A stretch of 64,000 nt of DNA from Apis mellifera (Eukaryota > Arthropoda > Insecta > Hymenoptera > Apidae). The number at the start of each line of letters is the position of its first letter. Within the stretch, counting starts at the first letter, position 1. Shown here one piece after another: positions 1 to 14,600 of this stretch. A model generated the notes under the pieces. It ran no database searches. It was not told where the DNA came from and worked only from the letters and a program-made list of their open reading frames with translations. Where the stretch lies: the NCBI RefSeq assembly GCF_003254395.2, contig NC_037646.1:9516381-9580380 (forward strand), read 5' to 3'. The position numbers and the translations under genes are program-made.

Positions 1-1187
1 TATCATGATGAGTTTCAAAAGTGATTTCCGCGAAACTGGTTCTAATTACATCATTTAGATTTAGTTTAGAAATTGCGGTGAAAGTGGAAAAAGTCGAATT
101 GACAAATTTTATCTACTGTCTGATCTAATTCTTTCGTCAATTTAAGTAAACAACTTTCTCTTGAAAAACGGAGGCAAGGAAATTTTCAATTTCCATATTT
201 TACAAATAATTCTTTACGATCATTTCTTCATTTCAAATATCTTTGAAAAAAGATAATGTGTACACTTACGGCACAGAGTCATATTTTCTCTTTTTTTTCT
301 TTTTTTAATAAAATAATAATATCGTGAGAGAAATGGTAAACGAGATACGACAAAACACTTTGACGTAATTGCACCGTTAGAGTACGGTACGTGATACACG
401 ATACGTGAGAAATTTTACCGTAGGAGCGTACACGCCCATTTCAATAGGCCGTCGAAACATTCGGGCAACTAATATATAAATGGGATGCAGTTCACGTGCA
501 GAAACGGATTTACGTTAGTCATAGACTATTACATCAGTGATTTAACGAGTTGGCTACCTTAGCAATTACAATTGCCATAAAGTAGATCTGATCGAGCATT
601 ATTCGTGCAAACGGCCATATTGAACTTTCATCGACCTGTCGGTTAAATAATGCAGATATATAGGTATAGATAAAGATTGATATTACAGATATTGATAATT
701 ATAATCAATCGAATCTTGATTCTATCAAAGCATTTACGAAAAATTATTCTTGAAATCGATTTTTGAAAATTTTACTTTCAAACGTATTCGCGTTTTCAAA
801 AATATAAAATTCAATATGCAAGAGCATGTAGAAATATGTAAGATATATAAATTATGTCTCTATATTTGTCTCATTCATGCAAAATCACAAATGATACTTT
901 TATTTTTTTATATACAAAACGTGAAAAGAAACTGAAAATTTTGTCATCAATATTCAAGAAATAGAACAAACCGTACAATTTACAATTTTGATCGGTTATT
1001 GAAATATATAAAGACTCAAATTTTTCATAATACACAGAAATTATGAATGAATTTAATGATCTATATTTTTTTTTGAAAATGCGTTTTTCTAAAAATTTTC
1101 TATGTTTTTTTCAAGTCTGTTATTTGTTCGAGTTGGAATAGATTAGTGTGAGCGAGAGGTTTGATTAAAGACAAGGATAGAAATAAT

Positions 1188-1545
1188 AAACTATTAAAAA
1201 TTATTCTTTTTTTACACGACGATATCTCGGGAATCAGAAATCGCATCGATATGAATCAAAAACCAGTTTAAAGAAGAAAACTTCGATGCTTCTAATGATC
1301 GTTCACTTGTTGACAGAAAGCGATTATCTTTAAAAATTACAGCGATTTGAAATTTTTCTAATTTTAATATCGTTTTAATAGGCTTTAAAATAAATTATTA
1401 AAAATTATTCTTTTCTTTATACGATTATAATTCAGAAACCAGAAATTGTTCGGAAATAAATGATTTTTCATCCATTGAGAAAGAATCATTATCTTTGCAA
1501 TTATAACGATTTAAAATTTTTCTAATTCTAATTTAATCAAGTTTT
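1188..1545. repeat. Diverged direct duplication, about 190 bp unit
   Basis: Two adjacent copies start with nearly the same AT-rich block (about 1188 and about 1392: 'attaaaaattattctttt' in both). They continue in parallel through a cagaaa(t/c) block, a 'gcgattatct/tcattatct' block and a final 'aaatttttctaatt' block. The copies have many substitutions and small indels, so this is an old duplication. No open frame spans it. Confidence 0.5.
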
Positions 1546-4500
1546 TTTATTTAAATTATGTATTTATTTCAAGGAGAATATTTGCTTCTTTTTTGATTAA
1601 AGTAACTTGGATTTTAAATGCAAAATACGTGTAATATAAAAAAAATATATATTTGCATGAAAATTCCTAATCTAATAATAATATCGACTGCTATTACCAC
1701 GCTCTCGAATCTAATTTTCCATTTAGATTCCAATATTGCGCATTAAAAATGTTTTAATAACATCATGATATCAAATACCTCTAAAGTCCAATCATTTTTT
1801 CCGAAAAAATAAAAAAAAGACACTCTTATTTGCAATCTGTATTGCCCGCCAAATGTGTACACAAATGTCAGAAACGATATCACGTTGGTAAATATCGATA
1901 GTTGTCGATCGATCATGCGGCACGCGACTTTTATCAGAGTGTCGATATATATTAGAAACCAGTTGACGGCTTCATTTTCCAGACAGGGAATAGGTCACCG
2001 GCGAATAGGAAGGAACAATAGCAAGGTTAACGGGGACTATTAGTCAAGCGCTAATTCAAATCGACCATGGCAAAGACCTTCTTATGGTAGGTCAGAGACC
2101 GTGAGGATTAGTTACACAAGCCACGTGAAGAGGCGCCGCGGGCGTTTCGAGTTGGTAATTCCCGTCTTGCTGGATTACACGAGTTGGCCGCCGGATACGA
2201 GTTAACCGATGGAAAAAGATAAATGGTTCTGAGTGAATATCTGTAAATATCTTCAAGATCAATGTTAATTCGTTATACATAGAGAGATTTTTCTCCCTTT
2301 TGAATCGCTTTATCACGCGTTCGCACTTTTACATAACCAATAAAACTCGCGAACGTACGGTGAAATTCAGGATACATAACATTGTTCGTGCTTAAAAAGT
2401 GTATTAACCGGATCGACGATAACGTATGAGCGACGAGCAATCATCGTGAGATCAACAAGTATGCGTAATTACGAGCAACGATTGTAAAATAAGTATCCTG
2501 TACAATTTTCCTGATTTCTATTATATAGTTGTACACGTGTTTTATAAATTACGTACGACACTTGACCGATTAACCTATATCCATCGTGCATATACCAAGT
2601 GATCTTTGAACGTTCATTAACTGTTTCGCTCGACTCTCTCAGTGAAAAGCAATAGCCTTGTTAAAACGAGTTATTACGCGAGTTATTTTACGACGGAACG
2701 AAAAATCTTGCAAAAATCTCTCGCTTTACCGTTCGATCGTCCAACTCCTAATAAGCTTTGGTTTGAACGCATTGCGTTGTAAATTGATTTATTACTTTCC
2801 GAAAGCCACCCTATAGATGCCGCTCTCCGTTAGACCCGTTTCCTGTGCAGTCTTAGAAAGTTTTGCGCTCGGAAAACGAGCGAGCATATCAGAGTTTACG
2901 AGGTAAGTGTATCGGAAAAGGTGGTTGTTTTTCGTCGGAGGCTGAGAAAGGTTCACGGGTTTAAAACGGATTTTTCAACGCGATTTAATTACTTCTGATA
3001 TGCAAAACGACAGGAGGATATATATACGAGAGTAGATCAGTCACGCTTGCACGATTATCCCTCCAAGATTGAAATCTGTTCTAAAACTGTTTAATTATCT
3101 GCCTCGTTCCATTTCCAGATCGTACCTCGGACTCGATCCAAAAGGCAAATATTTATTCGCGAATGAGATAAATAATTCGAAATTTTATTTATTAATAGCA
3201 ATTTTTTAAAACTCGAGATCAATGACCAATGATGCATCGAAAAAAGTTTGATCGATCGCACCTAAATGATTCCAATTTTCGAGAATCGGAAGATTCTTCG
3301 AATATGAATTAAATGTAAATATGGATTTTCTGTGTCTAAATTTCCAAAAATTTTGATCGACGAAAGAATAATATTTTAATTAATTGTTTTAATTTTTAAT
3401 TTTTTGCAATTATTATTATATCGTCAAAGGGCGAAAGATGAACGGATTCGAAAATTTTTGAGAACGAAGGAGAGATCTATTACGATTTATTTATTGCAAT
3501 AACACTGTGTAAAATGATCCCGGATAGAGAATAGATAACATTTCCCATATCCAACAGAAACATTAATAATTCGATTTCTGTTCTTTCTGCGCAGCAACAA
3601 TCTTCTTGCGCGATCAACGTTCACGCGATGGAAATTTTCCGCAACTCGATTTTTTTCTAGATTTTGCGTTTACACCGCAAGTGGCGGCGTAAGCAAGGAA
3701 AGATATAGCGAATAAGGGATAGATACGTGTTTCACGTTCCACTTTGCATATCTAACAAGGAAGCCAATGTCTCGGTTTCTGTTCTCGATCTCACGCAGCC
3801 TTGTTCCTCGTCTTTCGTAAGAGTTGTTGTAAAATCTCCCCGAGCATCGACGCATTCTCGTTACCCGATACTCGAATAAGGTGTCGCTTGTGCAACCGTG
3901 CAACGTTTCTAACGATGCTTCCATTCCTTCGGACAAACATGGACAGGGATGTGGATTCGTCGATAGTAGGTGGCGATAGCCACTCGAAACTGGCACTCGC
4001 CGATCCCAACTGTGTGACCGTGTAATTAGCAACTGTATGCAACCCGGCCAACAGATCTACATGCTACCCGGTGATAACGGTCGCGACAACTGAGCTTATA
4101 ATTTTCATCGTCCGCATCGGTGGCACGCGAAAGGAATGCAACGTTTACACGCATCGGGGAGCAACATTCATATTCATGTTCCTGACCCTTCGATAAAATT
4201 GGATTTAGGCCGTTCGATTATCATAAATAAATATCGTAATAATTAATAGTCTCGTATTATATACACACCCACGATTTAAAAAATTCTCAAGTATTTGCAG
4301 CGTGGATATAAGATATTATATGATGTTATTCGTATCGAATTAAAATTCCAGAGAAAGCTCGATCTATCTATCTAAAAGACACACAATTTCCATAGAAATA
4401 CACATCATATATTATTTATATTATATATTGTTTATATAAGAGAATTACACGAGGATTTGAACACCTCTCGCGCGTTCGAAGTTCAAAATTCGGCGAACGG

Positions 4501-6269
4501 TATCGCAACAATGGCTTAACATTCAACAACGGAAGCCAATTACCTTCTTTCCCCTTTTAAGATCATTATTGGCCGCGATATCTCGACGGAACGATCGTGA
4601 TCCCACGGAACGATACCTCCTCCCTCCCCCCTCCACCTCCCCCGCACGAACTGCATCCGATCGGAATCCAGTGAAGGGTACATGCGGTAATCGCCAGGTT
4701 TAACCGAGAAGGAACAGAAGCGACCCGTGTGTGTGCACGTTTTAAAACGTTCGATGGTTGAAGCAGTGGCAATAGGCGGATGCATGTAAACCGTGCGACC
4801 ATCGATCCACAATGCGAGCTGCACGGATGGATAAACGTTGTCTCGGGCCACGGCAAACTCTGCCTCGTGTAGCCTGTTACTTTTGCGCTCGTCGGGGAAG
4901 GGGAGGGAATGCTCCGTTTCGACGTCCCGCCACGAAGATTTACGCGGCTTCACGGAACGAACGGAAGGCTAATTTATTTATTTTATTCGCACTTGCGTCG
5001 GAGAAAAATTCGCGAAAAGGCGCGAAAGGGGAATTCGAGCGTTGCGTTGGATTGAAAGGGATTAAGGACAAATCTCGAAAGTGTGATTAAGAGCCGTGCA
5101 GGAGCCGTTTCATCTGTGAACGGTCTAATGTGAAATTGCCTCGAAATTACCATACGGTCGCTATTAAAATTCAATAACGAGTTCGATAATAATTGCACGA
5201 GGTGAAAGCGATTGGTATATATAATTTGATGTGTTCTCGATTACACGAGAGCAAAAAAAAGAAAAGATTGTGAAACAACATTAAGAATATTGTCCAGGAG
5301 ATTTTGAGTTTTTTTTTTATCACCCGAGATCGTATTAAATCGTGGATATACATTGGAGAATTACATTATACGTAATTACATAATGTCGTGATCCCTAAAG
5401 AAATCGATGCGCGACGTATCGTTAATTTCACACTTTTTCCACGCAAGATCCTTTCCATTCCACCGTCCTTGGATTGGACTTGGGCAAAGAAATAAAATGA
5501 TAGAAAAAGAAGAAGAAAAAGAAAAACCGTCAGTCCAATCTACTTTCCTTAAAAAAACTTATTTCAATCAAGGACGGAGCTCTAATTCGAGGAGGTACGA
5601 TTCGAAATCGTCTCTTTTTTGCAAAATATAATTAGAAACGATAGAGAATGGAGATTCATAAATCACGGTAAATCAGAAAAATCCGATTTCCATCGAAGAC
5701 GAAGGAAAATTGCTATCCACCCGGGAAATCGGGTTGCAACATTGATCGTTGGCGCAACATTCGTGGCAAAATTCGAGCGGCTCTCTCGAAGGCAGGATCG
5801 ATAAAGATCGAAACACCGATCTGTCCAAACGATAGTCGGGTGAAGTAATCGGCGAGTTTACTTTGTCTTTTTCGCCGAGGGAAATTATTTTGCGCAACCG
5901 CGCATTATTGTCGAGGGAGGGGGGCGATTAATCAAAAAGGGAAATCAGTATCTCATTATATATATATGTGATTGCGCAGTTGTGCTCAGTTGCGATGCCA
6001 GATTCGACAATTTCGGGGGGGGGGGGGGGAGAGAATTGGATCGATGCGAATTCGACCGATTCGATTTCATTCGTTCGATTCGCTTTTAAAAAGCTTGTTA
6101 AAAAGCAAAGTTTAAAAATTATCTATTAATCCAACTTTTAATTAGTTGAATAATTAATATTATTCGAAAAGAGAAAAGAAGGGAAGGGAGGGAAAAGATT
6201 CTCACGCACGATATGCTCTGCGGTTTCTTCGCGCGACCCTGAAAGAAACGCAATCGTGCCACTTACCAG

Positions 6270-6400
6270 AAGTGCATTACCATCCCGGCATATCGGTGCA
6301 TATAGACGATGTACTTTACATTATGGATCGGAGATACGGAGTCGACGGTGGTGTGCCGCAACGTAGATACTTGGACCCGATAACCGGCGCACGGGATTAC
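6270..6400 (+). other. Weak candidate coding exon
   Basis: A CpG-richer block is open in one plus-strand frame and is bounded by 'ttaccag' on the left and the donor-like 'gattac|gtaaga' on the right. In-frame peptide pieces include PGISVHIDDVLY and RRYLDPITGARDY. No family is recognised. The minus strand also has a strong donor-like site at the left edge (ctg|gtaagt), so even the strand is uncertain. It could equally be a conserved non-coding element. Confidence 0.2.
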
Positions 6401-9400
6401 GTAAGAATCATTACGGTACTGGCTCTACGATCACCGCTGACAATCGGAAAAATGAGATTCACACTTCAGATTAATATCGATCCAGGTCGACGCTGATTAA
6501 CGAGAAGATTTTTCATTCGATTTTTTGGACGGATTAAAGAACTATACATATCCACATTTTTTGAAATCAATTTTGTTACATTTATAGTTATAGTTATTAT
6601 TATTAATAATTTCTAATTATTAAAACGCTACTTATTTATTATCCGATCTTTTTGTAGCTGGAAAAAGAAAACTTTTAAAAATTTCTATTGTCGCAAAGAG
6701 CCGTTGAGAATAGCTTCCATCCCTCAAATAATTTGCCATTTTCCATGTTGATCCCTCAAGGAAGCATTCGCTTAAATCGGTACATAGAAGTGAAACTTAA
6801 AATTCAAACGTACGTCTCGGCAAATGTTCCCTCTGAGCACACACATCCACGTCGCCTCTGAAACGTAATTACACGCCTCGCTTTGATCGTTCAACGGATG
6901 CCCTCTATTTACCGGGGGAACGTTTGAGCGGAGCAACAGAGAGAGAATGAGAATGAGAGAGAAAGCCGAAAGGGGGTAGGTAGCCTTTTCCCTGGCCGAA
7001 TAAAACCGATCGATTTTCATTGCAACTCGAAAGCCCAGGCCACACATTTGTGCAATTGCGGATCTGGAATTTTCTGGATCGCGAGAACGGCGAAGGGCGA
7101 ACCGATTGAAAGGGAAATCGGTCGTGAGAGCCCCTCCCTTCCGCCGCAACGATCTTGCGGCTTTTCCTGTTCTCCGTTCCACCTGGAAGCCCGCGTTACA
7201 GAAAACGATCCACGAGACCGTACGCTCTTTGCCATTTTTTTCCCTCCCCTCTTCTCTCTTTTGTTTTCCTCTCTCTTTCTCTCTCTCTTCTTTTTTCGCC
7301 CAACCACACGAAGTATCCTTTTCCTTTGCTCACGACGAGCTCCATTTTGTTGGAAGTTGGAGCGAAGCGTGGGTGGTTGAGTCAAGTTCGTTAGGCAATC
7401 GACCGGCAAACTCGAGGAAGTAGAAACGCGCTCCTTTGTTAAATCATTGTTTTCTCAGGTGTTTTGTCGAACTGTTGCTCGTTCCAGCCAGGGTCGAAAG
7501 TTTAAAGTTCGATCGGGGAGAAAGGGGAGGATTATTAAGGATTTTATTAAGCGGTCTTCTTCTTTTGCGGTGCAACGATACGTTCATCGATACGTTCTGA
7601 ATCGAAATCTGGGTCGGCTCGATTTGAAAGTAACCACTTATTTGTTCGTATTATTTATACACATTTTGTATGTCGATTCAATGTAACGAACGTATTTAAC
7701 GCATTTTGTAATTCGATAATCAAGAAAGTTTCCGATTCAGATACGTTTTGTTGAAAACTGATAAGAATAATCACTTTGACGAGTAAAGTGATACGGTGGA
7801 TTAAAAGATACGAAAGTATAATGTTACAAGATGTCGTGGCAATCAGGAAACGATAGATTTTCCTCGCATCCATGTCGTGACAACGTTTCTTCGTATCTAA
7901 TTCGAGTTCAATTTACAGTTTCGCACTACTCTTAAGAAACAGATTTATAACTGTTAAATTACCTTTTCGTTTTATAGAATAATCGCAACCACGCAATCAT
8001 ATGCTAAGCAATTTCATTTATTCCTCTCTCTCTCTTCACTCGCTCGCAATCGTTTTATCTTTTTCTCTCGATCGAAGTAATTAAAAAATTCTTCGACACT
8101 CCATAAATTCCAGGATATTTTCCCCGTTCCCGTGGGAGGTCCAGGATGCGATGAAATTCTCGAAGAGCAAAGGGCACGGGGGCCGAGGGGGGTTGGAAGC
8201 TTGATTGCAGGATCAATCGAGCGCCACTTAAAATTTCGGATAGTTTTACGGGCGACCGTCCTTCGTTAACGTTCGACTAATTTTATGACTGACTCAGCAC
8301 CGTTGGATCGCAGCTACGATCCTTCTTTGATCGTGGCTAATGAAGCACGTCCACAGATCGGCCTGTCTTTTAGCATGCTCTGATAATCGTCCTTCTCGGA
8401 ACGTCGGCCTGCGTCGTCATCGCTCCACGATTTACGCCTTTTCTGAAACTGCTCCTATCATTCCATTAAACGAACGGAACTCGTCTATTCTTTCTTTTTC
8501 CCTATCTCAAAACTTTTTTTTGCCTTCCAAATGAAAGAAGCAAGCATCGAGTGCACAGATTGAAATTCGTCGATTATTACGAATCTGTTGAAATACTACT
8601 TTTCTTCTTGTTGAAAATTTGAAAAAAAAATATCGAGAGTAGAGTGACGAAGTGATTCTCCTGTCCGTTGTGCTCGTAGGAGGTCCATCGGATTTGAGGA
8701 CCACTGTGCTCTCTAACGATTCAGTTACATTCATGGTCTGCCCTGCATCAGGAATATTTGCGATCGATGTCCAATTCCCGATGACTGAAAAGCGTTTCTT
8801 CTTAAATTTCCGTATATAATATAATACTGTGTGACAAAGTAAAAATTTAATAAATTAAATAATAGTAAAAAAGAGAGAGATGGATTGAAATATATTTGAA
8901 CAGAGATCAATCAATTCGATCTGTGTCGAGTTTGGAAAAACTTCTGATTCGATCGAATCTCCTAATTTATCGAGACGAAGGTTGATCAACGATTCTTCCT
9001 ATTTGAATTATCGCCAAAAATAGTATAATGATGATCGTTGTCAAGGTTACGTTGTTCAAACAAACGAACTCATTAGTTCACAGAATCGTGTACACGTGAA
9101 CTGGAATTAAATCGCGTATTTGCGTAACGATAACGCTCTCGAAACGAGGCTAATAATGATAATGATGAGCAAACGTTGATGGATTGGAAAAAAAAAAAAA
9201 AATGTCACAATGAGTAATTACGCTCTCTCTCCGCTATCGACTCTGTTTAATTGCATCTTTGATTGCATCCTTTCGTATTATATATTCGTTTCGAACACTC
9301 TTGGAAAAGTCGTAAATATCGTGGAATGCGAAATTCGATGACGTATGAATATTTATAATAAAAAATTAAATTATTTCGTTGAAATCTGGGTCAGGCAGGC

Positions 9401-10710
9401 TTGATAAGAACGTTTAAGAATATGATAATTTGGTGATCGTTCGTATGTGAAAAATAAATAAATAAATAAAACGATGATCGAAAAAAAACGGAAAGAAAAA
9501 AAATTAATCGCTCGCCGAGTTTTTCTCGTTTATTTATTTATTTAATGGTTAATTATTATCGAATCTTGCGATTTGCTTCACTTTGTTAAAAAAAAAAAAA
9601 GAGAATCGATCAACTCGGGATGAACGTGACCAGGAATAATTAAGGAATAAATCTTACGAGGTCAAGCACGAGTTTGAGAAGAGAAAGGACCTGAAACAGG
9701 AGTAGATGAAAGATCGATGTTTCTCGAAGGAGGAAGTAATGGAGCGATACGTAGATCGATAGTGTGCCTCGGCGAGAAAACCGGTCGAGAGAATGTAGCT
9801 TCATAATCTATACGCAAAATCGTGCGCGGCATATAAATAAGTCGAAAAGAGGTCGTAATCCAAATTGTCATGCCATCCTTTTTTAACGTCAATTTAACTA
9901 TTTTCTAATTATTATGAGAAAACGAATCATCAAGATTTCAATTTTATCATTATCATCGAAGAATTGAAAATATTGCGATCGTAATTACGCATTGAATTGG
10001 ATTTTGAGAAAATGAAAATTTCCCAAGAAATATTATATATGATTCTCCTATTATTTATTGAAGATCGATAATTGGTTTTAAAAAAAATTGATGAGATTAA
10101 TAATCGTCGAAAGGAATTGTAATTGAAAAATGTAACTTAAAAAATTGATCTATCAATATCATAAATCAGGATCGATAGACCTAGATCAGCTATGCAGTCG
10201 AGCAAAACACAAACCAACGTTATTCCATAATTTACGTAAGCCAATCGTAATACGCAAATAGCGGTTTAGATACATTAATTGACGATTGCAATGTTTGAAC
10301 TAAATGCATCAAGAATATATTTTATCGTTTTTAATTCCATTAAAGAAAAAAAAAAAACAATCTTGATATAATTCAAGATATAATTTTACCGATATCTTTG
10401 TCAATCGTTTTGTGATATTTCAAGTTCATTCTAAATTTTTGCAACAAGTTTAAAGATTGCCATACATTCATTAGATAATATCTCTCTCGATATCTATCAT
10501 CTCAATCTATTATTTCTTATTTTAAAATAAAAAAAAAATACTATATTAAGAAAAAAAAATATTCTATTTAATCAAACTATTTCTGATTGGATTACCCTCC
10601 ATCGATAGCTTCCTCGAAAATCTGAAATCTGAAATCTCGATCATTCTAATACCATTTGAAATTCGCTAACATAACTTTATATATATATATATACATGATA
10701 CTTGTTTCAG

Positions 10711-10776
10711 CATGGAGAATTTCCCCTGGACTCTGGAGTGACGCACGTTCCCGGGGGTAAAAATGCAACGCATTAC
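10711..10776 (+). other. Weak candidate coding exon (22 codons)
   Basis: A 66-bp block is bounded by a good acceptor (pyrimidines then 'cttgtttcag') and a good donor ('cattac|gtaagg'). It is open in phase 0 and would encode 22 residues starting HGEFPLDSGVTHVPGG. Phase 0 also fits the donor at 6400, so the two blocks could belong to one plus-strand transcript. No family is recognised and no further exon could be placed, so this stays speculative. Confidence 0.22.
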
Positions 10777-11442
10777 GTAAGGAACACGCGACTTGGACGG
10801 TCGATTACGTGGGCAGTCGTCGATCCGGACTCGTGTGTATCTATGAAAAACGACACGCGCGAACACTGTATGCATCGCGATACATCGAATGCATGCTCCA
10901 TCAAGCGTAACGTTCCACGAGAATGTTTATACGCGTTTATACGCGAGGGAAGTATGCGCGCCAGTTGTACTATTCCTTGGATACTTACGTACCATTTACC
11001 TTGTGGTCGTATATTAGGGGCAATAATTTGCTTCGATAGAGATAGCAGCTTTCTCGGGAAATCCTGGTCGAGACTTATGATCCTTGATGAGGTTGGTACG
11101 AAGAAAGAAAGAAAGAAAGGGGAAAAAATTTCTTTTTCTTCAAGATTAAAAAAAAAGAAACTTGAACAAAGAATATCCATTCTCGATTATTGATTTATGA
11201 TCGCGCGTAGAAACTTCATTTTTCTAATTGCAACATTATGCCATAAGTGGAAAAACTGGTCTTCTGGTTGCTCAAATTGCATAACATAGGTGGGTGAACA
11301 TGTTTAATTTATCGTTGTACGGAACGTTTAAAGTATTCGTTTTTTTCCATTTATTCCAAATGGAATCTTGGAATGGAAATAAGCGAAAAGATTCGTGGCT
11401 TCGTTTCCTTCGTTTATATATATATATATATATATAGCTTCA

Positions 11443-11448
11443 TTTATT
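11443..11448 (-). terminator. Polyadenylation signal of the Delta-like gene
   Basis: AATAAA on the minus strand lies about 165 bp downstream of the stop codon at 11611. It is the nearest canonical signal in the right orientation. Confidence 0.45.
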
Positions 11449-11610
11449 TTTCAATAGTCAAATATCCTTTTTCTCTACACGCGTGAGATGTAAGATGATA
11501 TTAAAAAAAAAAAATCCTTATCGATTACATGATTGCAGCGACGATAATAAATAAATAAATTACATAAATAAATAACAATCGTATATACGAGCTTCGACGA
11601 AGCCGAATCA

Positions 11611-14600
11611 TTACGTCTCGTTTTCATCGTCTCTCTCCGTGATCGGCAGCTCCGTGGGTGGTTCGGTTGGCCATTTCCCTACAGTGGCGGCAGGATCGAT
11701 AGTGGACGGTGGTGGATCCGTGATAACGATCGAGCCGAGAGGTTCCACCGTTTGCTCCTCGTCCTTCGTCTTATTCTTATCCTTCTCGTCCAAAGTTTGC
11801 GAGTTCTCGTTCGTTGCGTCTGGCTTCATCATTGCTTGAGGCTGCATCGCCTCCGAGTCTGGCATCGGTGGCGTCAACTCGATCGACGGTACCATCGTTT
11901 TGATCTGGCACTGACGACCCATATACCCAAGAGGGCAGATGCATCTGGGGGAAAATTTATCGTTACGGTTTATCACGGCTTATCACGGTGTCGAAGGGAA
12001 CGAGGGTTTACCTGTAATTCCCGTCCTCTTTGGTCATGCTGATACAAGTCGCGTTATTGCGACAGATTCCCGGATGCTCGTCGCAGTAAGTCAGCTTCTC
12101 GTTGCATAGATCACCCGCCCATCCTGCCTCGCATCGGCACTCCCACGGCCGTTTGCAGGAACCGTGGACACAGCCGGGATAAGGGACGCATTCGGTGCAG
12201 TTCGGCCCTGTCCAGCCCACGCGACACCTACATGTGCCGGGACGACGGCAACCGCCGTATTCTCGACTGCATCCTTGCGAGCAAATCGCTGCTCGGATGG
12301 GGAAACGTTCGAGATAAATTCGAGAAAACAATGAAAGCTTAGATAGAGTTATGGCTGGTGTGGAGGAAGAGAGAGAGAGAGGATTAGAAGGGGATAACCT
12401 ACGCGTTTGACAGAGAAGCCCGGTCCAGCCTGGTTCGCAGCGACACTCGAGCGGGCCCTGACACGTTCCGTGCACGCAGCCTGGCAGAACGGCGCACTGT
12501 TTGCATTTTGGCCCTTGCCAACCCAATCGACATCTGGAACAACGCACCTTATTTAATCATCCAGAGATTTCGTGAAATTTAAGAGGCGATCCTTCAGAGG
12601 CGACTCTCAACTTTATGCTTGATTTCGTAATCTTCGATTAATAGGAGCGATTTGAATGCGTATAAAATCATTTTACTTTGCCACCTCGTTCGAGGATGAG
12701 AAAATCGTGGAGGATTAAGCTCGAACGATTGAATTTCTTTCGTTTAATCAGCGTAAATCCCATCTTCTTAAATAAATCGAATAAGAAATTGTTAAATTTA
12801 AACTGTGAACGCTTCATCAAAGGGAGAATCACGATCGATATTCTCGCACAACTTCTCCAAGCTTTTAAATTATCAGCTACGAACGTTAATGGGGCGAGGG
12901 TCGATTGGAGGAACGGACGATTCCATACCCTTCGATCCATCGGCTACCGGCACTGATAACCGCTCATTACTCGGCTATTACGGCTTACCTGCATTCCCCG
13001 GGCTTCTCGCAGTACCCTTGGCTGGACAGACAATCGGAGGCGCAGATCGGTTCCGAGCAGAACATGCCTTTCCATCCTGGATCGCACGAGCACTCGAAGC
13101 TCACGTTGCAGCTAAAAGTGAGAATTCAATCGTTTCGTTTCGTTTAATCATTTTCACCGAAAATGAAACGTTTTTCACTATGAAACGTTTTAGGAAAGGG
13201 AAGGGAAAACGAGTTGAAAAAATGCGCTAGTCGAAATCGGACGTTTCAACTAAGCGAAGCGAAATCGATACGGTTGTTTCATTGATATTTATTCGTTGAA
13301 ATGGATACAATGGTTGCCAGTGACTGGCAACCGCATCGCTTCTAGAATATTATATTACCCGAGAAATTGAAACCTGAATCGGAAGATGATCGCTATTCGC
13401 TTCACGCAATCTTATTAGGTTAACGGGTAACTTGTCATCCGAGTTATAACTCGCATCTGTCCTCGATCATTTCGATCCAACGAACCGTGTAAAAAAAAAA
13501 AAGAAAGAAAGGAAAAGGATTTTTACCTGCCATGTTGACATCCTGGCAGAGCTACACACTTGTCGCAAAGCTCGCCGTAGAAACCCAATTTGCAGCGACA
13601 CTCGCCTGGTCGACGGCAGTAACCCTGAAGAGGGTCGCATCCTTTTCGACAGATCGGTACGTCGCACAAATCGCCTGTCCATCCTGGGAAAGAAAAAGTT
13701 ATAGGAAGAGGAATATCCACTTCGTTTTATTGCGCGCGTATGAATTTCATCGATCTTTGTCTTTCCTTGTATTTCTTTTCCTTTTTTTTACCTGGTAAAC
13801 ATTTCACTTCCCCTGCCTCGTCGCAGACATAGTGCGAGTTTGGATGCTGAGAGGCTGGTATCTCGCAGGCTTGCTTCTTCCATTTGGGAACGTATCTAAA
13901 TCGAGCGTAGAGAGTTATTTTACAGTTATAAAAGTTCGTGTAAAATTTTTGATAAAAATTACCAATATACGATTTATTTTAAACGCTCGAGAAAGACGTT
14001 ATTGCGTTAGCGCGGTTTCAATTAATATAGTGGTGCTTAAAATATGTAGAATAGTGGAACGGGCGATAAGAAAGGGAAACGACGTGAGATAAGATCGTTA
14101 AACTATCCACCAATTATACCCACGGACAATACCCACATGATACGAAAGAAACTGATCCCCGATAACCACCTTATTATTTTCTACAATCAACTTTTTGCAT
14201 TCTCATAATAACAATAACTCCCCGTATAATTCAACGTATAATTAACAACACAATTACCTTGGTAAAATCGTATAATTAACGCGTTTTCAAAAGTATTCGA
14301 AATTCATATTAAGATTAATATCGAACATAATCTCGAGTCGCGAATCTTCGAAACGTTCCCTCGAAAGCGGATGGAAGAATAAAAATCGAATTAATCGCGT
14401 CGCGAAATACAATTAAAGTAATAATAAATATACAGAAACGGGAGCGAAGATCTGGAATTACATTATGGATAATTACCTGGGTCCAGTGGCGAGCGAAGCA
14501 AAAGGCAGCGCGCCTCCTATGCCGAGTATCGCGGTAACGGTGGCCGTATGTCCATTGTTCAGAGCACCCAGTTCACCGGGACCGATCAAGAGGCTGAGGC

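Larger units (their letters stand above)
1..11442. other. Gene-poor AT-rich stretch
   Basis: No gene can be supported here. The open frames are short, overlap on both strands and show no recognisable domain. Visible contents are poly-A and poly-T runs, a diverged direct duplication (1188-1545), a G run near 6016-6028, pyrimidine tracts around 7240-7300, and AT microsatellites near 10680 and 11416. Two CpG-richer islands, at 6270-6400 and 10711-10776, are flanked by splice-like signals and are reported as weak candidate exons. Confidence 0.5.

Noticed and set aside
10777..11193. Long plus-strand frame continuing from the candidate exon at 10711
   Set aside because: It runs into a Lys-rich low-complexity end (AAAGAAAG repeats), and the minus strand is open over the same span. 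A strong donor at 10776 argues that any coding part ends there.
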